This document shows, in pieces, positions 34,282-47,317 of a DNA stretch of 64,000 bases. The position numbers and the translations under genes were made by a program. The notes beneath the pieces were generated by a model. That model did no database searches and had not been told where the DNA came from. It saw only the letters and a program-made list of their open reading frames with translations. Every line of letters starts with the position of its first letter. Position 1 is the first letter of the stretch. Source of the stretch: Stromatinia cepivora (Eukaryota > Ascomycota > Leotiomycetes > Helotiales > Sclerotiniaceae); assembly GCA_014898415.1 (NCBI GenBank), contig RCTD01000016.1:992001-1056000 (forward strand), written 5' to 3'.

Positions 34282-35164
34282 TGCTGGGAAGGGGAAGGGG
34301 AGGAGAGAAGGTTTAAAGGGAATGGGGTGGTGTTTTTGGTAAAATGGGAATTTGATGGAATGATGGGCGTTTAATGGGAATCGTGGTGTTTGGATGATAC
34401 CATACGAAAGTAGTAGGCTTTTATGTTGATATCTGAGTTCTAGCATATTTGGGCGTTGAGCGGGAGCTATATCTATGGTGATATTATGTCATGGGGGTGG
34501 AAAGGAGAAAGAAAGCGATGTACATGTTAGTTTATTGAAGTAGCCAAATAAGCTATTCATTTAAATCTTTTACAAGTATGACCTGTGTATCCGAGAAGAT
34601 ACATCACGCAACACATCACACTGTAAGTGAAGCATCATGAAGCATAAATGATAAGTGATGAATTATCATAACGTTTGTAAAACTATGGTGAAAATGTCCC
34701 TACTTGCTCTTGAATGTCAATATTCTCTAGGTAGAAAGATAAATAAATATATCCATTCATTTACCCATCCATCCATTCGTTGTATGCCATTAAATACGAA
34801 AGAAAGTAAAAATGAAACGGATATTAGGAATGACTGGTTTCAAATCCCTCCTTAGCTTCTCGCTGGTTGAAAATAATGATGATGATGTATTTGTCTGTCT
34901 GTTTGTCTGGTCGTGCAAGTACCAGTCCTTCGAAGAAGAAATAGAAAAGGGTAAATTGATAGTTGCTTCGAGGATTGATGAGTTTAATCCAGTTTTTCGG
35001 AAAAGAAAAGGCAATTCGATCGATGTCGAAACTTATTGGTGCCTATGTAGCGGTTGGATAATGATGAGGTGTGGTGTGGTAATGTTGTGGTTGAGTTTTT
35101 TGGATATAGTAGATGTAGGATATAGATGTAAGTTTTTGAGGTTAGGACGTTAGGAGAAGTCTAC
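34282..35164. other. Convergent intergenic spacer
   Basis: 880 bases between the 3' ends of USE1 (+) and the BRCT gene (-). No supported gene; short ATG frames are AT-rich and featureless. Confidence 0.5.
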
Positions 35165-36976
35165 TCATAATATAATCGCATCCGAGACCGAAGTTCCCGA
35201 TGCAAAGAACGGGGGCCGTGATTGAGAAGTGTGGGTTGATGAGGTATTTGAGGGAGTTGCGCTGGCGATTGTTAGTCCTGGTCTAGTTATTCTTTAAGAA
35301 GAAAAAGGAAATAAGGGGCAACAACACAAAATGACTTACCCTGCCATATCGTCGTCGCCATCATCCGAATTACCAACGTCAGTCTCCGAATCTGAAATAA
35401 CAATAATCTCCTCCTTCTCCGTTCCCGTAGCAGTTCGCGCTTGCGCTTGCGCTTGCGCATGATTTTGATTTTGAGTATGAGGTGATGAAGGAGGAGATAG
35501 TAAATGATCTTTCATCAATTCATCGAATGCCTCATCATCATCCACCTCACTATCACTATCATACTCATTTTCACTCCTCTCCGTCATTCGTCTCTCAGCC
35601 AATCGTCTCTCGATCGCCATCCTCTCATTCCTCCTCTCATTCGCTCTCTCCTTCTTAGCCACCTCATCATCCTCATCCTCATCCTCATCCTCATCATTCT
35701 CATGAATTTCCTCACCGCAAGAATCAACTGCCCTGTCATTGAATTTCAAACCCTCATCCTTCCAACTAGGTGCCTTGCGCCAACTAGGTAACATACCCAT
35801 TGGACGGCCCAGAGTAGGTCTTTGATATCTGAACAAAGTATCTGAATGGTTTTTGGGGAGCGGCTCGTACCGATCGTCCCATTCGATGCCGGTTTTGGAT
35901 TTGAAGATGGCTTTGAAGTCCGAGAAGGCTTCGGAGAAGACTTTGGCTTTGAGGGGGTTAGTTGTTTGTTGTTTATGATGAGAAGGGGAAGGGGAGGCGG
36001 GGAGGGAAGGTAATGGGGATGTTGATAAAGGGATTGAGAAGGCTCACGATGACATTCATCTCGAAGATAAGAGGGGCTTTGATAGGCAGTTGTGAGTTTT
36101 GCTCCTGCCATATAAGTACTAGGCTGAGCATTAGATGCAAAGAGGTAAACGGTATATTTCTGATTTTTGTTTTTGCCATGCACGAGAACACGTGTGAGGA
36201 CGACTTTGTATTCGAAATCTGTTTGATCGGTGTAAACGTGATGGAGTCCTATCTCCATGATTAACTTCTGCTCTCCTCGGGCTTGAATAATAACAAGCAG
36301 AGGAGAAATTAAAGGGGAATAAGAAATTTGAGATACATTAAGGAAAAAGCACATACGATTATCACATAATTCCTTGCCGGCTTTGACACCCTCCTCGAAT
36401 CTTTGTCGATATTTTATCTTTTGATCCTCGGTATGATGCAAGCGACGGATTACTCGTCCAAGTGTATAACCTGTGACGACGAGTTTCCTTTTCTTGTTCA
36501 ATTTTGATGTGAGGCAGTCTACCAACCAGTCGATAACGACTATATGACATCTCTTGCCCATTGCCATAGCTTTGCGGACTATAGCACACCCCAGTGCGTT
36601 AGCATTATGTACTCTTCCATGAGTCCGAGTAGACGACATTGAGCATGATTGGCGTACCCTGAACACTCTTCTTCTTATATTCCTTAATAGTAACAATAAG
36701 ATGCGTAGTATATTCATCCACCTCCCTCGCATACTCTCCCCCATGAACTTGAATCCATTTGCTAATTTTCTCATGACTCCATTGTTGCTCCGCATTAGGA
36801 CCAGGATGTTCGACTATGAAATCTCCTGCAAGAGACATTTTGCACCCGCTGAAAATTGGTTTCATGGCGCCATTGCTATAGGAATTCTTAGTGCGTTTGC
36901 TTTTGGATGATGTTGGGTGGGTTATTTTTGGGGGTTTGCTGGAGGTTTTGGAGGTGTGGGGGCGAATGCGTGGCAT
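35165..36976 (-). CDS. BRCT domain plus WGR-like domain protein, no PARP catalytic domain
   Basis: Five minus-strand exons: 36976-36658, 36578-36357, 36281-36048, 35946-35340 and 35261-35165. They total 1479 nt (492 aa), in phase. The basic N-terminus leads to a BRCT domain (about residues 37-135: ATG-start exon through GKRCHIVVIDWLVDCL). A helical linker follows, then a region resembling a WGR domain (HVYTDQTDFEYKVVLTRVLV, YTVYLFASNA, IFKSKTGIEWDDRYEPL). The rest is a long acidic, Ser-rich tail with NDEDEDEDEDDE and AQAQAQAR repeats. BRCT plus WGR is the N-terminal arrangement of fungal PARPs, but no ADP-ribosyl-transferase domain follows. If the last intron is not spliced, the protein stops at 35336 (AG TAA) instead. 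A nuclear DNA-damage role is inferred from the domains. Confidence 0.75.
35658..35700. repeat. In-gene (CTCATC)n acidic repeat
   Basis: CTCATC hexamers repeat within the BRCT gene and encode the alternating Asp/Glu tract on the minus strand. A nearby (GCTTGC)n run at 35438-35459 encodes Ala-Gln repeats. Confidence 0.8.
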
Positions 36977-38270
36977 GGTTGTAGTTGATGGGAGGTGTGG
37001 TGTGATGTGGTCTAGTGGGGTGTTAGTGTATTGTGAGGTGGGATGATGTAGCTGAATATGCAGTAGCTAATCTCTACATGAGAGGGTACACTGCGATTGC
37101 TAATCAACAACCAAGGAGGATATCCCCAGTAGAGTTGATGATAGATGTACCGAAACCCAGTGTGTGAGTACCCTATACATGGTTCAAAATCACAGCAGGA
37201 AGGTTAAAACAAGATACTATGGTGCTATGACCTTAAGATGCTATGAATCCAAAAGCTCAATGATGGTACTCTCTAAGCTTCACAGAAAAAGAATATCTCG
37301 CTTAGTCAAAAATGACAGATTCTGCCCAAGATCAAACATTATGAAGCGAGGATGTTGATGGATAAATAACAAAAATCCCGAGCAGAATATGATCCTCGAA
37401 AGTGATTTGAAGGGTGAATCCGTGAAGAGATACTCAAATAAAAGAGAGCAGATTCGAAAGAGCAACTTACGAAGATACTGGGCCTTGAGGATCAATAACG
37501 TAGAGTGTTTGATAGATTGGTTGAGTTGACGATGAAGTGAAGTTGGTGATTTTGACAGGCAGAGAGTAAGATACTAAGTGCTAGGCAAGGACTGGGATAG
37601 GGAGCAGTCGAAGAATAGGAAGAAGGCAGAAGTCAAATCACCCAAGATAAGTCAAATAACTAATGATGAGGCCAACGTGAGGGGAAAAATAGTAATGTGA
37701 AAATGAGTAGGTATTGGTTGTGAGTTGGGGTCTAGAAATTTGATATCGAGGTGGGACGAGACTGAAGTATTGAATATACTTCGGGACTAGAGAAGTAATT
37801 GCGACCCCGAATGGGATAATTGATTGGACCGAACACTAGTCAGGACGAGATATCTCCCAACGATTGAGAGGGAATGATTGGAAAATATAATAAATAAAAT
37901 CAGCTAACCTCTAAATATAGTATTGAAGATAGGTATTGTGCTACTAGATTGGAATTTATTGAAAAAAGAGGCTTTCGGTGTTAGATATACCCAATGTTCG
38001 AAAGTGAGAATGTTCTCGGTTGGAGGCGAGTCAAAAAGGGGAGCAACCGATGCCAGTGTGGAATATCGCGGAAATAGCCGATGCAACTTCAAGCAGCCAC
38101 TATTTCTAAGGGAAAACACAACATCCTTGAAAATAGTACGTCCGGTAATAGATCCTGCGTTCAGCAGCGTGATTAAAGATAACTTCCCGACTAACAAATC
38201 GACTTTTCACAAGGACTGGTCATTAATCATTATTTACCATCAAAGATCATTCTATACTCTCCGACCCTAT
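36977..38270. other. Intergenic region
   Basis: 1.3 kb between the promoter of the BRCT gene and the 3' end of TRP1. Overlapping open frames at 37.9-38.2 kb on both strands start on non-ATG codons and have no known domain. No gene is called. Confidence 0.45.
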
Positions 38271-40615
38271 CTATCTAACGCTCCTTGCTTCCTTTATGAA
38301 AGCTTTAATCTTCTCAATACTCTGAGCCCCATTTTCCTCTACGCCACTACTGACATCGACACCGATGATCCTATCACCAACATCACCCACTGATCGCACA
38401 GCTTCTGCCACATTCTCGGGATTCAATCCACCAGCAAGAATGACTCTAAGACCTTGATCTTTTGTCAATGCAGCCTGAACCTCAGTCACATCCAATTTTT
38501 GCCCAGAGCCCCCTGATGCCGAGTCTAGCAGAGGAATGGTATGGTAACCTCTTCTCCCAAGACCAACCTGACCGGGTTTGAAGCTTCGAATGACAGGAAC
38601 TGGTATTGAATTTGCCCATTCCAATGGTTCGTCACCGTGCAGCTGCACTATATCTAAATCATATGCCTTCTGCAGCTCCAAAACCTCTTCCAGAGGTTGA
38701 TTTTGAAAAACGCCGACTAACAAAGGCCGATAACTCGAAATATTCGATGCTGCACTACTGAAGAAGTCTGATGCTTGGTTACTCACTCGATCACTAACGA
38801 CCGTTCCAGTCGTCTGTTGAGCTTGGCGAACAGCCCTAGAAATAGCAATTGCATCCTGGTACGGAACATGTCGACCTCTACCAGGGACAAGAATCATCCC
38901 GATCAAATCCGCACCAGCTTTTATAGCTTCTGTTGCAGTCTCAGCATTTCTTGTTCCGCAAATCTTTACAAGTAAGCTGCTGCTTGCAGATTTGATAAGG
39001 GTACTTGAAGCTCCAAGTAGTTCTCGAATGAAAAGGGCTGTATCTTTGGCTCGCATGAGCGCCTCACCCACAAGAACTGCACCTACACCATTCTTCTGGT
39101 ATGCTTCTACATCTTTGGGACCGGAAATACCACTAAGAGCGCATACGATAGTTTCTTTTGGGACTTGGTTGAGGAGACGACTTGTAGTATCAAGATCTAC
39201 CTCAAAACTTGTTAGATTCCGGTTATTCACACCAATGACTTTTGCACCAAGGTTGACAGCCATGGTCATTTCTTCTGGTGTATTGACTTCCACTAAAGGC
39301 TCCATTCCAAGCGATACGGAATAATGATACAAGCGAGTCAATGTTTCTTCATCTAGCATCTTAACGATGAGTAAAACCGTATCGGCACCAGCTAATCTAG
39401 CTTCTAATATTTGGTATTCTTCGAAGATGAATTCTTTCCGTAAAACTGCAGGTCGATTTGGCATGCCTTCAAGAGCCTGTCGTACAGCTCGCAAGTCATC
39501 GATGCTGCCCTTGAACCACTCTGGCTCTGTCAAAACGGAAATCACACTTGCACCAGCTAGAGCATATGTTCTAGCTTGAGCTGGAGCACACGCAGATAAA
39601 GATATGACACCCTTTGAAGGAGATGCCCGTTTGATCTCGGCCATGAGTGACAACGGAAATGGTGATTTGCGGAGACGTTGAACAAATGGAACAAGAGGAG
39701 GGGCAATATCAAGCTCATAAGCGGCTTGGAGATCCGAGGGTCGTTGGGATGGGATTTCTTTCTGTGCAGAAACTGCGGCTTTGCGATGCGCGAAAATCTT
39801 ATCCAATATATTCTCTTTCTTGGGACTAGTGGGATTGGACTTGGAGACTTGCGCCGTACTGTTCGAACCCTCCGTTTGCAAACGTTCATTCTCTGCCCAG
39901 GTGCCACCCCGCATCTTTAAAAAATTCCTGAGCATGACTCGACCTTCAGCAGTCAAGATACTCTCGGGATGGTATTGCACGCCTTCTACGATGTATTCTT
40001 TGTGTCTAACGCCCATTATTACACCTTTTCCTCCATCAACGCCAGCCTCGACCCAGGATGATACTTCCAGACATTCGGGCATAGTCGGATGTGTGCCAGC
40101 AAGGGAATGATATCGTGTGACCGGTAAGTCTTGCGGTAGACTTGCATATACTCCTTTCGAATCGTGTCGCAGTGGAGATGTTTTGCCATGCAAGATTTCC
40201 CCGGCAAATGTAACCTCTCCTCCATATACGTCCAATATGCACTGTCTGGGTATATGTTCAGTAATGGCTCACTCAATTATTCGCCCATTACTCACTGTCC
40301 CATGCAGACTCCAAACACGGGTATCTTGCCTGCAAAGTATTTAATAGCATCTCTACTAACACCAGAATCTGTTTTTGGATGACCTGGACCTGGACTTATC
40401 ACCAATTGGGTAGGGTTGAGGGCAATAAGCTCCTCGACGCTAAGTTCATCATTTCGGCAGACGGTTACTGTTGCTCCCTCAAGAACAAGGTATTGGTAAA
40501 CATTCCAGGAGAATGAGTCGAAGTTATCGATTAAAATCACATTTGAAGCAGATGGTAGCGGGGGAGCTGGCTCAGGCTGGTGCGGAGAATAATCGATTAA
40601 CTCTGCAGAAGGCAT
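38271..40615 (-). CDS. TRP1: Trifunctional tryptophan biosynthesis protein (anthranilate synthase GATase / IGPS / PRAI)
   Basis: Two exons, 40615-40296 and 40245-38271, totalling 2295 nt (764 aa). The N-terminal class I glutamine amidotransferase has SPGPGHP and the nucleophile Cys104 in GVCMGQ, with the later QYHPES His/Glu. It supplies ammonia to anthranilate synthase component I. A linker joins it to indole-3-glycerol-phosphate synthase ([13 protein letters not shown] onward) and then to phosphoribosylanthranilate isomerase (VKICGTR onward, GVDVSSGVE near the end). This fused order is the standard arrangement in filamentous ascomycetes. The single intron falls just three codons after the catalytic Cys; the acceptor cccag/acag restores [11 protein letters not shown]. 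Confidence 0.95.
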
Positions 40616-41111
40616 TCTGAAAGTTCTCTCCTCTTATATTTGAACAATGAATGAATGTTATATAATAGATAATAGAAGAAGATTTGAAAATGACAGTTGT
40701 TTAATGGCAAAAGAGAGAAGGGTGTTTATGTTGTATTTTCTTTGTGATTTTAGATTATTCATGAGTCAAAAGATCAAAGGTTCCTCTTTTTAATTTTTTG
40801 GTGTGGATTGATTGATTGGATGATGGTGGGGATACAGTAGGTGAGGATCAATAAAAATAAAAATAAAAATAAAAGCTTCACCTGAAAGGCTGAAATCGCC
40901 AAAATCCGCAATCTAGCGAATGAAGAAAGTTGACCGCGACAAGGCGCGTCAACCAAAACTTTAACTAAACGGTTTCAGTTTATTGATTGTTTATCTTGGA
41001 TCTCTTATTACTCTACAAAAGAAAATAAATCAATTGAAGCTCAATTTTCTCATGCTTTATGCTTCGAACAGCACTTTACCACAAATCTTGGCTCATTGAG
41101 CTTGGGTAGAT
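40616..41111. promoter_or_regulatory. Divergent promoter, TRP1 / NUP188
   Basis: About 500 bases between head-to-head genes. An (AAAATA)n run lies at 40850-40874. No TGACTCA-type amino-acid control element was confirmed, although an atgagtca occurs near 40760. Confidence 0.4.
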
Positions 41112-44100
41112 ATGGTACCAATTGCAGAGGCTAGCTATTTTCCTGATCTGGGTAAATGTTTGAAAGGAAAAGAAATATTGATGTAAGTGAAGCTTCATGG
41201 AAATTGAGCTCCATTTACATCCTACTAATATACTTATAGCTCTTGGGAGACGGCGTTCTTTGCTCTTTTAAATATTCAAGAAAGCGGAGCCCAATCTACA
41301 CTTGAGAAGTTCTTTAAAGAGTCCAAAGTATTATCTTTACTTTCCAATCCTGTCGATGTCTTTCCACAGCCCACCACCAAGACCAAATCCGAATTTCAAT
41401 CAAAACTTAGTCCAATCAATGCCGACCATTCCTCCGCAGAGTATGACGTTAAGAAGGTATCCGAGGATGCACTATGGTTGAGTGGGACGGCTCAAATCGA
41501 CGAGGTTTCCGCTCTACGAATAGTCGTTCAAGAACATCAATCGCGGGCATATGCGCAACTTTTGGGGAAACTTTCTGAGGAGGAATTGATCAGTCTCCAA
41601 GATGCCTTTGGCAACAAAAGATCTACAAATCTACTTTCCGCTGGATCGCTTATTGGCACACAAGCGGAGGTTGCGCCGACAGAAGAAGAAAGCCAGGGAA
41701 ACCGACGTGTACGGATGCTCAGCATTTATCTATCAGAACGACGCTTTTTCTGGAAATGTCTCACGTTGATAATTCAGCGACCCAGACTTTCACCCACACC
41801 GGGTTCCTCACTAGGCGGCTGGTACGAGCGTCTGCATACAGAAGTGTTGGGCAGGTGGAAGGGCTTGGGTGCCTCTCCGCATCGTATGGTGGAACTGGTT
41901 CAAACTATCAATGCGGGACTTACACGATTGTTCGACAAGAGTGGTAGTAAGTGGTCCTTGGAAGGTGATGGACGTGATGAACTCGAGATTGAATGGGGAA
42001 GTAATCAGATTATTGAGGCAACGCATATGATGGAGACAATATTCTATTATATATTTTCCTCTGATACTGCGCTTGAAATTTCTCACTCAGATCTGGTACT
42101 TGAATGGTTTACTTTCGTTAGCAAGTTCAAGTTTTTGGACGAGGTGCGAATGGTACGTTTATTATTCATCTTTCTTATATGCTACTTCCTGACTGAACAT
42201 TACAGCTTCATCCGACTCTTCAGGCTGTTGCTTTGCCCTTGCAGACTATCACTGCCATCATAACCGCCGCCATACTTAACGTCGATAGTTGTTTGATATT
42301 CCTCGAGAAACCTACTAAAGATTTAGCTCCTGCTGATTTGGCTGAGGGTCCAGATAAACCATGGTTGTTGAACCAAACTGCAATTGTTAGACTACATCAA
42401 ATACTCACAGACGCAGCGTCCGCGAGTTACATGACAGCTGGCCCAGCAGTCCTCGCATGGAGCGTTATTTTAAAACACATCAAAGTCCGTGTTGCTGTTC
42501 GAGAGAGACTCCAGCGTCGACGACATGAGGGCCTGGGTGATGACGATGAAGATAGCGATGAACCATTGCCAATTGGAGCAGAACCCATTCTTGCCCCAGA
42601 TGCTTATGAAGAGGTGCTGAAACAAATCAAAATCACGGATGAACTTGTTGATTATCTAGCTTTAAGCGCTGTCAACGAGAGTGACGTATTCGGAGTTTTA
42701 GCAAACATTTCACGGACGCTTGGCGATACCTACGAAGCACCTTTTACGCCACAGCTTGGTTCAAGCCTGAGAATCGCGATACTAGAGCTCATGAAGGCAA
42801 CCGCGCCTGATATTGGATACAATGGCCCAACACTGCAAACGATTCTTTCTGTTATAGATGGAGGACAGCAGTACTGGGATTTTGTTGATCTACGAAATTT
42901 TGGAAGCGAGTTTGAGCCTATAACCCACTTCATTACAGACGTTGGCTTGGTCCGCGAGTTCTGGCAAAATGCTAGTATGCGCTATCCTTGGGAAGCTTTT
43001 CCTTTTCAAAACCTCGTTCATTCTCTGGCATATTTGCACGTTGTTGACGGAGGCACCTACGAGTCAATATTCTCATTGCTAGACTCTCGACTAACCTTTA
43101 CATACCCATTACCATATCAATTTGTAGATTACGAGACGATCCAGGAGGAAGATAACAACAATTCCATTCAACTGACAAGGGATCTTTCAATGTTTGAGAC
43201 CCGAGGGCGTGGGAACAATAGAAGGCTTCTGGTAGGAAATGGGAACCAAGGACAGGCACTAGTATTGGCAGCAGTCAATGGAGACCTACGAATTCCAGCG
43301 GGAACAACTGGTGTTATGATAGTCGAGAACGATCCAAAAGTGGTCTACCTGACCCACAATTATCGTGGTATGAGGTATTTTGGAAAATTGTTAGAAACAT
43401 ATTTGGTAGCGGGAGAAGAATATGACGCTATTACCGGTATGGAAGCGGGCGCTGAGGCTGTTGCTGACATTATTGGAACGTTTGCGACGGGGCTTCTAGC
43501 CTTATCTAGGTCGGGAAAAGAGGCACATGAGATCCAAAATGATGCTACCGAATTCTTCCAGACTGCTAGTTCGGCTTTGAATCGGAACAGAGATATTACT
43601 CTTGTAATATCTGCTATCTTCGAACAAGAGTTGCAGAGGCAATCGAGCGAATCTAGTTCTGATGCATACCTCGATATTTTGATCAGTTGCGTACAATATT
43701 TGCATGCCTTACTTCTGTTTTCGCCTGGAAGAGTCTGGCCCCTTATTGGTCGTAGTGGTCTTCTATCCAACGATCGTGGTGGTGGTGGTAAACTTTCTAG
43801 TATCGTCGGAAGAATCGAAGTTATATCGGGGAAATACACATTCCTCGTATCATGCACTCGACTCTTTGAGGCGCTGGTTAATGATTTCGCAGTAAATGCT
43901 ATTGCGAGAAACCGCAAAGTAAGCACGGCTTCAGCTCGATTTAGCCAGGTCCAGGAACATAATGTTCGAGTTACCGATAAAGTCCTCTCTGAGGTTCTTC
44001 TTTACTTTACTCGATACCTGACGGAGGTACTGGAAAGCTCATACACTTGGCAGTTTGATATGCCCGGCGATCAACTCCAGCTCACATGGACCATAATGTC

Positions 44101-46881
44101 TTCCTTCGAGAAAATTCTTACGTATGCCTTTGGAATCCAAGGTGATCCAGAAGAACAGCCACAGTCGGACTCTCATCCAAAGTCAGACATCGGTAGGGAT
44201 CCCAAAGATCATCGGGATGTTCCTGTTCCAATTATGGGAGCTTTAATGGCGGCTGCCATGCATATTGTTGATAGCTTTTTATCGAAGTCCTCTGGCCCTA
44301 TGAGGTTTGGACCAATTCTCCGCACCTTGTTCTATGGCTTCAATACTCATCCCACTACGCTGTATGCAAATCGATCACGATTAGTGACCGAGGGCGTCAA
44401 ATCAGCACTTCAATTTTCCAGAAAACTCCTTCGAATTAGTGCATTGTTAGAAAAGCCATCACACCTTGAGACACAGCTTTTCACCGCTGCACCTCTCATC
44501 GCAAGACTTTATGCCGTCAACGATAGCTATCGCACACCCGTCATAAAGCTGTTCGAAGCGATGATAGTCAGCGCTTCGAGTAGCACCTCTGAGCCTCCTT
44601 CACTTCTAGGTTACCTTGGTGCGAAGACATCGAAGAATTTCCTTAATGTCGTGTCGGACCTAGATACACCTTTAACTAGAGATGAAAACGTCGAATCAAT
44701 TTGGCATTTCCTGTCAATGATAATGAGCAGCCGGCAACAGTGGTTTGCAAATTATGTTCTCACAGGTAAGACACCAAGAGATGCGTTGAAGAAGAAGAAA
44801 CCCGACGTTATTATATCTTCATCACCGAAACCTCTACTTCTCACGGCCCTTGACAATCTCTCACAAATTGGAGATATTCCGGATTCGGAGGCTTTGATGA
44901 TGTTAGAATTTGTCTCTTTGGCGCAAAACTTTTGGCCTTGGACTATGTACGAGCTGGAAAATAGCACAGGCTTCATCAATTACCTCTCCAACTACATCAA
45001 GACCTTAAAACCTATTCAAGTTTCGTCTAGAAGCGAGCCGGCAATCAAGGCTTGCTATCGTACTCGAATCGCGGCCTACATTGCAGAAATTCTTGCTATG
45101 CACCTCTTTCATTCTAGACAAACTGGCAAACCTTCAATTGCCAAAGATCTTATGCCAAACCTAGACTATTATTACGAAAATGCAGGAGGCCTCCCGACGT
45201 ACAATGCATCTCTCCATGGCAATCTCAAGCAAAATTTCAATGCTAAGTATGCTAGATCTAGTCTTCAAAGTTTCAAGAAAACGGATCTAGAGGATCGCAA
45301 ATTTGGGGAAAACTACTTTTACAATCTACAATTACTTGACCAAATGCTCCATTCCGATGTAGCTTGGGCGGGACGTAGAAATGACGGGTATAAGTTCGAA
45401 CTCGCGAGTGCTAACATCAACTTGTCTTTGGTTGATGCTCAGGTGGTAAGTAAGCTAATCTTGAATTCTCAGCTTCAATCTAACAACTTTAGGCTCTTTT
45501 AAACGCCTGGAAAATTCTTGCTGTTGAACTAAGTAGCAACATAACCAAGGAATCTAACCACCAAGAGACCCTTGTCGATGCTGCTCTCAAGTGTCTTGCC
45601 TCAAATGCACAGAGCCCACAAACAGAAAAATTATATTCACGGTTACTTCGAACACGGGCAGACTTCGCCCTTGTTGCCTGCCAGCGATTGATAGAAGCAA
45701 ACCCAAAAAGCTCCAAAATGAAGGGCCTTCTAAAAATAATCTGGGAGACAATCCGGAGTTTGGACAAAAGCTTTGAGCTTGCAATTGCAACAGGAGATGG
45801 ACCGTATTATAGACTACTTCTCAAAATCTTATTCTTGGCTCTGCGAGTACATGCTGAAGATAATAATCTAGGAGGTAATGACCTCAGAGCATCCACACGA
45901 AAACAACAAGTGGAATCGGAATCGCCTGCAGATATTTATATGATCGTCGATATTATAGAGCGTGTAGTTGCCGGGGGCCTGCTTGACCTGGCTCATATCA
46001 TTCATGAGAACCATGAAGAGTCATCTCCAGAGGACATTGCTCTCATTACAGGCATTTTGCAAGCCAGTCTTCGGATACCGGGCATCGAGTTCCACCACGC
46101 ACAAATCGTAACTCTCATGGCAACTTGCAACACCCCTCGTATAGCCACTACACTCTTCTCTTGGTCTGACCAAATCGCAATAAATGGCGATCCCATATAT
46201 GGTGAACTGAGCATCCTCTTCCTCTTGGAACTCTCAAGTATACCCACCATGGCAGAACAGCTCGCCGTTGATGGCGTCCTTGGCCAGGTCAGCTCCGCAA
46301 GCATAACCACTTATCTCCGTCGTGGCAATGTTTCTCCATTCGCTGATGGTGCCGGTATCCAACGCTGTTACAACATTTGGGTCCGCGGTATTCTTCCTCT
46401 AATTCTGAATCTTCTCCATTCAGTCGGCGCATCCATCGCTACAGAAGTCGCGCTCTTCATGAACCAATTCCCTCACCTCCTTGCTCAATCCGCAGCTGCT
46501 TTCGACGCACCTGAGTCCTCACGGACGACATCGATATCGCAACCAAAACACATTTGTTTGTCTGTGGCCTCGGAAGTTCACTCAATAGCTCTTATTGTCT
46601 ATATTCTCAACGGGTTTAGAGAACAATTGCTGGGAATCCAAGTTGTGCCGGAGGTAGATTGGGATCTTGGCGCAGTAGCAGAGAATGTAGAATTTTGGCT
46701 GGGGAGTCGAGCAGTATTGAGAGAGAGGATTGTTCCAATGGGTGATAAGGAATTGGAATGGAGGGGAAAGAAGATAGAGGCTGGAAAGGCGGGAGCCTTG
46801 GGCTGCCTGGATCGATTAGAGGATAAAGTTGTTATTGAGATGATGGGGATTAGAGATGTGATTACTGGGGGCGATCCCTGA
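41112..46881 (+). CDS. NUP188: Nucleoporin Nup188
   Basis: Four exons, 41112-41182, 41240-42152, 42206-45445 and 45493-46881, totalling 5613 nt (1870 aa), a normal length for Nup188. The N-terminus (MVPIAEASYFPDL, then ISWETAFFAL) and the following DALWLSGTAQIDEVSALRIV fit ascomycete Nup188. The protein is a helical-repeat solenoid of the inner ring of the nuclear pore complex. There it interacts with Nic96 and helps exclude large or membrane cargo. Low-complexity segments are few (RRRHEGLGDDDEDSDE near residue 430). No transmembrane span is present. Nup192 is the main alternative, but the N-terminal sequence fits Nup188 better. Confidence 0.85.
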
Positions 46882-47317
46882 GTGGAAAATGAAGAACGGA
46901 ATGGGTGTAAATGATGGATGAGTGTGGCGTTAGCTCTACTTTGGAGAGATAAACTGAATACTAGAACATGCGCAATTAATTTTTTGTATCAATGGCAAGA
47001 AGGACCAGGAGACGAAGTCTCGAGTTCGAAAGCTTTCTGCATGGAAAAATGATCTTCGTTAAAAGTTCGGGGGAATATTTCCACCTAATTTAAGAGGAGA
47101 ATTCGGAGTCTTGTCCATCATGTAGTATCCACACATATCTTTTCCCTAGAAAATTCGTTTTTGATCATTTCTCATTCCCGTCATCCGTAATGCGGGATTC
47201 ATTTTCATGTCAATCCTTTCCTCTGGCATCGATATCGAACCATCCTCAAATATCTATCTTACACCCCATTTTGCATCCCACCTCTCACTATCCACAATCC
47301 CAGACCACAGACCACAT
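46882..47317. other. Convergent spacer, NUP188 / TIM9
   Basis: 435 bases between two 3' ends. No supported feature. Confidence 0.5.

Noticed and set aside
37904..38393. Overlapping open frames on both strands downstream of TRP1
   Set aside because: Neither begins at ATG in a sensible context, one overlaps the TRP1 3' end in antisense, and no domain is visible.
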